This document shows, piece by piece, positions 59,430-64,000 of a DNA stretch of 64,000 nt. Below the pieces are notes generated by a model that was not told where the DNA came from, searched no databases, and saw only the letters and a program-made list of their open reading frames with translations. This stretch comes from Plantago elongata (taxonomy: Eukaryota; Streptophyta; Magnoliopsida; Lamiales; Plantaginaceae), in NCBI GenBank assembly GCA_036897095.1, contig JAYMSP010000120.1, positions 1 through 64,000 on the forward strand, read 5' to 3'. Numbering within the stretch: position 1 is the first letter of the stretch; every line of letters starts with the position of its first letter. A program made the position numbers and the translations under genes.

Positions 59430-62400
59430 TCAACTTGCCACGTGATCTACCATAACTGGAGCTAAAATGTACATTTCACAGGCATGAGCTTCGACTATAG
59501 CACTGAGTGAGCCGACATGATTCATGGATATGAACTTGTGCTGCATTACAGATTAAAGTAAAGTTAGAGATTACATAACTGAGTTGTCATAGACTTATTG
59601 TATCGTATGAAACAGAACAGACTAACCTTCCACAAATCTCTAACAGAAACAGTAGTCGATGTTTCAAGCCCAATTGCATCCCATTTAACTTTGATATTAC
59701 CAGGTTTCGAGCAACGATTCCACAAAGCAATAACTACACGATCCCCTGATAATGGACCTGCCCATACCTGAAATACAGAAATTGATCATCAGACATTAAC
59801 CATTGCCTCTAAGTCACAAAACCAACTCACACATGTCATCTGAAACCACAGTACTGAGTTATATACTTAACCCGCTTTAATTTGTATCTTTTCAGTGATA
59901 GTGAGAACGTTAATGGATGAGCAATGGAGATCAAGATTCTACCTGATAACAACCGTCAGGGCCGTATGTGTCCACCTTCCTTCCTTGAACACCAAGTGAA
60001 TCTGTAATACGTAAAAGGTAACTCAGGTCTTGGAGATGCAAACAGAGAATGTGAGATCAAGAATAGTACTTAAGAGGAAACGGAAACATGGATCCATATT
60101 ACCTTGGTCTACTGCAATGACCTCTGCATTGCTAATAATTTCGAAGGTTTCAGCAGTCATATTTCTCACATCACAACCAATCAAGAGTGGAGCCTGCAGG
60201 TGCGAGCAACGGAAATGCAATTCATTATAGACTAAACGGAGATGCTTATGTTTTTAACTTGAGCCTAATCTTCTTATATTGCAATCTTAATGAGATAGAA
60301 CGACGTCACGCTTTAGAAATATGCGCATAAGCCCTCGTCTTCTCGATATAGGAAGTGTTAGTGTATAAAACTTATTCAAATTCAGAATGGAAAGGCTTGA
60401 AAAGTCAAATGTAATAGAACTATATTGCACCTTCATCAATGCCCAAATGCTGAAATGTGCTCGGTACTCCTCGTTAGTCATGCCACCATTTCCCACTTCT
60501 AACATATCAGGATCTAACAAGAAAAGGATGATAAATTAGAAACATTAGAATGAGTCTGCCTATACCGCATCAAGAACTACATCTGCATCCAGCACATCAA
60601 AACTAGAGAGTCAGTGAAATGTTTACCATTCCATCCACCAGGCCCTGCGTAGGAGGCCCACTTGTCGTTGATATCAGCGATTTCAGTCATGCTGGAACGT
60701 ATAGACAAAAGAAACAATGTCAATACGACGTATTATTTTCAATTACCTGTTTTGCTAATTTGCTGGTGGAGTATTCTGGCATAGGAGTTAAGAACCTTTC
60801 CCATGTATCTTTAATATCATCCGTAGTTCGCCAGCTGTTCCCAATGCTCGTTGCCCACATGGCTGGGTCATCTACACCCCTATGGAATTTCAAGGGAAGG
60901 ACAATGGCATCCGTTAGAATGGAATGATAAGATGAGGACTCAACAGAAGACCAAGAAAACAGTAAAGCTACCATTCGCAAAGTGAATAGAATATTGTGCG
61001 TCCAGTCGCGTTAAGCGCATCGCGCATGGGAGGATACCTAGTAAGCAAGAGACCAGAATAAGAATCAGACTGAAGACGACGTCAAGATGTGAGATTATAT
61101 TAACATCTAGAGACGCTCACCGTTTCTGTGGTTCAATTCCTAGATTGAAACAGTTGTCATACTTCAGATAATCAATACCCTAACAATGAAATCAGTGGAT
61201 TCAAGAGCACGGTTAAATGTTTTCAGCTGATACTACGAAGTAGAGAGTTAAAGAAGAACAAAGCATACTAATTCTTAAGTGACACTGCGTTCCATTTGGA
61301 TATAAACTCAATAGAAAGGCAGACAACTTGAACTAACCCAAGATGCAAAGAGAGCTGCATCTTCATCTTCATGTTGAAGAGAGCCGGGTCGAAATTGACA
61401 CGTGAGAAGCCTAAGACAATTCGTCCATGAATGAAGAAGGGGTGTGTTTTAGAAACAAATTAGGTGCACATCTGCGTGCTAAGTTAAATAAAACCATTTT
61501 TTCTATGTACCCTGCATCTGAGTAGATTCCGACTTTGAGTCCCTCCGAATGAATGTAATCCGCGAGAGATTTCATCCCAGATGGGAATGAATCAGTGTCT
61601 GGAATCATTTTCCCCTGTAAAATTACAAACTACTCAGTACTAAGAGATTATAAGAACCATCTGAATACATTAGAAGCCAGTATTTTGCCTCCGAATCTCG
61701 TGCCTCCTCTGACCAGCAATCATCTGCATTTCAAGAATCAAACATGTATAAAACTTGCGAAAATGCTGAGTCTGGAAAGTCAGTAAATTACACCTGTGAG
61801 TTACCTATATTCACGTAAGTGTATCCCAATTTCGCTAAGCCGGTAGCTACAAGTGCAGCAGCTGTCAAACATGAAATTAAGCACAATTAAGCCTAGACCA
61901 GAACAGCAATTGTGGAATCTGGTTTTGATCATCAAAGAACAGAGTAGGCAGAGTAAATTGGGGCTTATACCAGTTTCCTTGATGACGTTTTCGTTGATAT
62001 TGCATCGAAAGTAGTTCCAGCTATTCCATCTGTGTTCCAGAACACAATCAAAATCTTCATTTCTTAGTGCCAAAATTCACAAGAAGCAGAATAACAGCAA
62101 CCAAGTTCACATGTTTTTACTCTTAATCCTTCATTGAGATACTTTATTACAAAAATCACAAAAGAAAAAAGAAAGATAAAAACATGATCTCAGTGTTCTT
62201 CCCAGATGTTCAAAAACTCTGTACATATTAACAGGTGAACAAACTGTAAAAACGAAAACTAACTATATGGTTGTTTAGAACACAAGACTTTTCAGTACTA
62301 AAGATCTCATTTTTATTTCCAGAATCACAGCTATGGATTGTGATCAAAACAGATATTAAGAAAAAGTAAAAACAAGATTAAGAAAAAGGTAAAATTTTCT

Positions 62401-62601
62401 TAATTACCCCATCTGAGGAGTAGTAGCCAGACCATTAACAAGCTGCAAATTCCCATACTTAGAAGTGTCATAAATTCTGCTAATCATAGCATTCTCTTTG
62501 CCATTTTCATTTATCACCAAAGGGTGCAATCTAACACCACCAACTCCCACTAACACAACACAAACACACAAAACAACTGTGAGTAAACTGCTTTTTGCCA
62601 T
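59430..62601 (-). CDS. Alpha-galactosidase, GH27 (AGAL3-like)
   Basis: Fifteen coding exons run from 62601-62408 to 59540-59430 and join in phase into 426 residues. A signal peptide ([18 protein letters not shown]) suggests a wall, apoplast or vacuole enzyme. GH27 motifs follow in order: [32 protein letters not shown] with nucleophile Asp182, [10 protein letters not shown] with acid/base Asp237, AGPGGWNDPDML, and [14 protein letters not shown] beta-sandwich end follows ([20 protein letters not shown]). It would remove terminal alpha-galactose from raffinose sugars, galactomannan or glycolipids. The best match by memory is Arabidopsis At3g56310, in the conserved block. Intron 4 must use a GC donor (GAG|GCAAAA) to keep frame (DSE|GKMIPD). 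Confidence 0.93.
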
Positions 62602-63816
62602 TAATGAAGTTGTGATCCTTTTTCTTTCTCTGTACTTAGATATTTGTAGTTTTTACTACTGTTGAAGATATTTGTTGGTAGAGGACAGAAAGAACATACG
62701 ACAAGTAGAAAGGTAAAGGGAGTTGTGGGAGAGATAAGTAAAGTGCTAATAATGCACTCAATCAGACAGAAGTGTAAATATCACTTGTTTTGTGCTTAAC
62801 AGTTGGACCCAAAATCCTGTATATGAACTTGTCTGAGGTACCGTCTCTCGAAGAGACCGGATCAACATGATATATTTAATTAATTCAAATATTTTATATT
62901 TGATAAAACAATATTCGTAACTGAATATGTGACATTAATTCGATCTCTTCCAGCAATAGATTTTCACAAAAGTTGTTTTATCTAATTATGGACATGATTA
63001 GAAAATATATTTGAAGGCTGTTTGTTATACAATTTAAATTGACAAACTTCAATTTAAATGGTCTGTTTTGTTTGTACAGTCTGTTTTATTTATACAAAAC
63101 ACACCATTTAAATTGGAGTTTGTACATTTGAATTATATAACGAACCTCCTGCCCCTTGATGTCTTTGTTGTCTGATTAATTAGGTTGTAATTATGTGGGA
63201 GTCATTGGATTCATTTGACGGTCCAGTAAGGAGTTAAAGTTGAGAATTGACACCTACGGTTCAAGATGAATATCATAATTTACACTAAATACGCGAACCA
63301 TGAGCTTGCAGGTTATGGTTCGCTTTCAAGGCATATTCCTACTTACAGTTTCTTAATTCCATTCTTGTAATGGTGGTAAACTTCATAAAATTAGAGCATG
63401 TTCGCGGAAGTAAAATTGAAACATTTATGGTTTTTACAGGTGATTTGATAATGCTGTGTGGAACTTACGTGATACGCAATGGTTCTCAGATCCACATGAA
63501 TAAGCACTATAGATTCAGAGGTTTCTTTTTTATTTACAGGTTTCTAATTAACATGTCCCAAGAAATAGCAATGCCAGTGAAATCTTCAACATTCATAAAC
63601 AAATGAAATCTTAAGTACACAGTGCACAGGATTGACATGTACACAAGGCTTTCGATCCAAAGCTGTTTATACTGGTGAGCAAGGTGAAGATTGGGTACAT
63701 CTCGGAACGTACAACAAAACCAACAGACAGTCAAATAACAGAGAATTGACACAGGAACATCGAATTTATTCCCTCATAATGTTTCAGGTGCAGAGCTACA
63801 TAGCAAGTCCCGAAGA
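62602..63816. other. Intergenic: alpha-galactosidase promoter, MITE, SOD 3' region
   Basis: The first several hundred bases are promoter and leader of the minus-strand alpha-galactosidase. MITE copy D lies at 63018-63147. From about 63540 on, the sequence is probably the 3' untranslated region of the SOD gene. Short frames on the plus strand are chance. Confidence 0.5.
63018..63147. mobile_element. Near-palindromic MITE, copy D
   Basis: Left end GCTGTTTGTTATACAATTTA, right end AATTATATAACGAAC, inverted copies, with AACTTCAATTTAAATGGTCT and its reverse complement-like ACCATTTAAATTGGAGTTTG inside. It has the longest arms of the four copies. It lies in the alpha-galactosidase upstream region, about 420 bp from the ATG. 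Confidence 0.6.
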
Positions 63817-63909
63817 TCAAGGGCACTCGTCCTCAAAAACTTTACTGGCGAATTTCCAGTTCATGACTTTCCAGATGTTCTTTAGGTAGTCTGGTCTCAC
63901 ATTTTTGTA
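63817..63909 (-). CDS. Mn-superoxide dismutase, last exon (partial gene)
   Basis: The exon after a TTTGTCAG acceptor encodes 30 residues, [20 protein letters not shown] and [10 protein letters not shown], then TGA. It is the C-terminal end of the Mn/Fe-SOD fold, where YxNxRxDYLxxxWxVxNW packs against the active site. The metal ligands are in upstream exons outside the window. SODs dismutate superoxide; the classic plant Mn-SOD is mitochondrial. A second Arabidopsis gene, MSD2 (At3g56350), is secreted and lies in the same block, so this is more likely an MSD2 counterpart, which is an inference from synteny. The remaining 91 bases to the window end are intron. Confidence 0.85.
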   Translation of the reverse strand, partial: YKNVRPDYLKNIWKVMNWKFASKVFEDECP

Positions 63910-64000
63910 CTGACAAAGTGGAGAAATGGAATGCATCAGGCCGTAAAAATATAAGTACGCATCACAGTTCAGTTATTTGAGATGATCACTAACTCTTCGA

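Noticed and set aside
1-64000. Intact retroelement or virus-derived element, CRISPR array, or bacterial-type defence or biosynthetic cluster
   Set aside because: No protease, reverse transcriptase, integrase, capsid or Cas-like frame of useful length is visible, there is no regular short spaced repeat array, and the genes are unrelated single plant genes.

Overview
This window is nuclear DNA from a flowering plant, most likely a eudicot. It shows split genes with short plant-type GT-AG introns, AT-rich intergenic DNA, two nuclear tRNA genes with pol III T-runs, and plant-only gene families: a CIPK kinase, a type-A response regulator, a PPR protein, an IDA-like peptide, and a jojoba-type wax synthase. 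I cannot name the genus. I saw no CRISPR array, no operons and no coding-grade retroelement.

Layout. 1-4.2 kb: end of a hAT-like DNA transposon, a three-unit tandem array of tRNA-derived SINE heads, and a tRNA-Gln gene. 4.2-13 kb: a BTB/POZ gene, then two tandem copies of an atypical bHLH/ACT gene carried on a roughly 3-kb segmental duplication. 13-21.6 kb: gene-poor. 21.6-27.2 kb: a PPR gene and an ARM-type gene head to head, with only 109 bp between their likely start codons. 28.3-31.6 kb: alpha-SNAP in nine exons. 31.9 kb: tRNA-Glu. 32-38 kb: gene-poor and rich in MITEs. 38.2-40.8 kb: a CIPK gene with a single coding exon, a spliced leader and upstream ORFs. 41.4-45.2 kb: a 13-exon membrane transporter of the ATP/ADP (NTP/NDP) exchanger family. 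46.1-47.1 kb: an MBOAT wax/sterol acyltransferase. 47.6-48.1 kb: a decayed copy of the transporter's 5' end. 48.7-49.2 kb: an F-box pseudogene. 50.1-51.2 kb: an ARR16/17-type response regulator with a duplicated 3' splice site. 52.1-54.6 kb: a URI-type prefoldin gene. 55.0-55.7 kb: a small plastid-type CxxC protein. 57.5 kb: an IDA-like secreted peptide. 59.4-62.6 kb: alpha-galactosidase (GH27). 63.8-64 kb: last exon of a Mn-superoxide dismutase that runs off the window.

Context. From memory, at least seven of these genes correspond to neighbours on Arabidopsis chromosome 3 (At3g56190 to At3g56380: alpha-SNAP2, ARM, bHLH-like, BTB, alpha-galactosidase 3, MSD2, ARR17). The window is therefore an ancient conserved gene block with lineage-specific additions: the bHLH duplication, the intron insertion, the partial transporter copy and the ARR splice-site duplication. 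The genes are mostly independent housekeeping or signalling genes, not one pathway. The most unusual single feature is the 82-bp tandem duplication in the last intron of the ARR17-like gene. It places an identical acceptor upstream of the productive one and predicts a truncated receiver protein.
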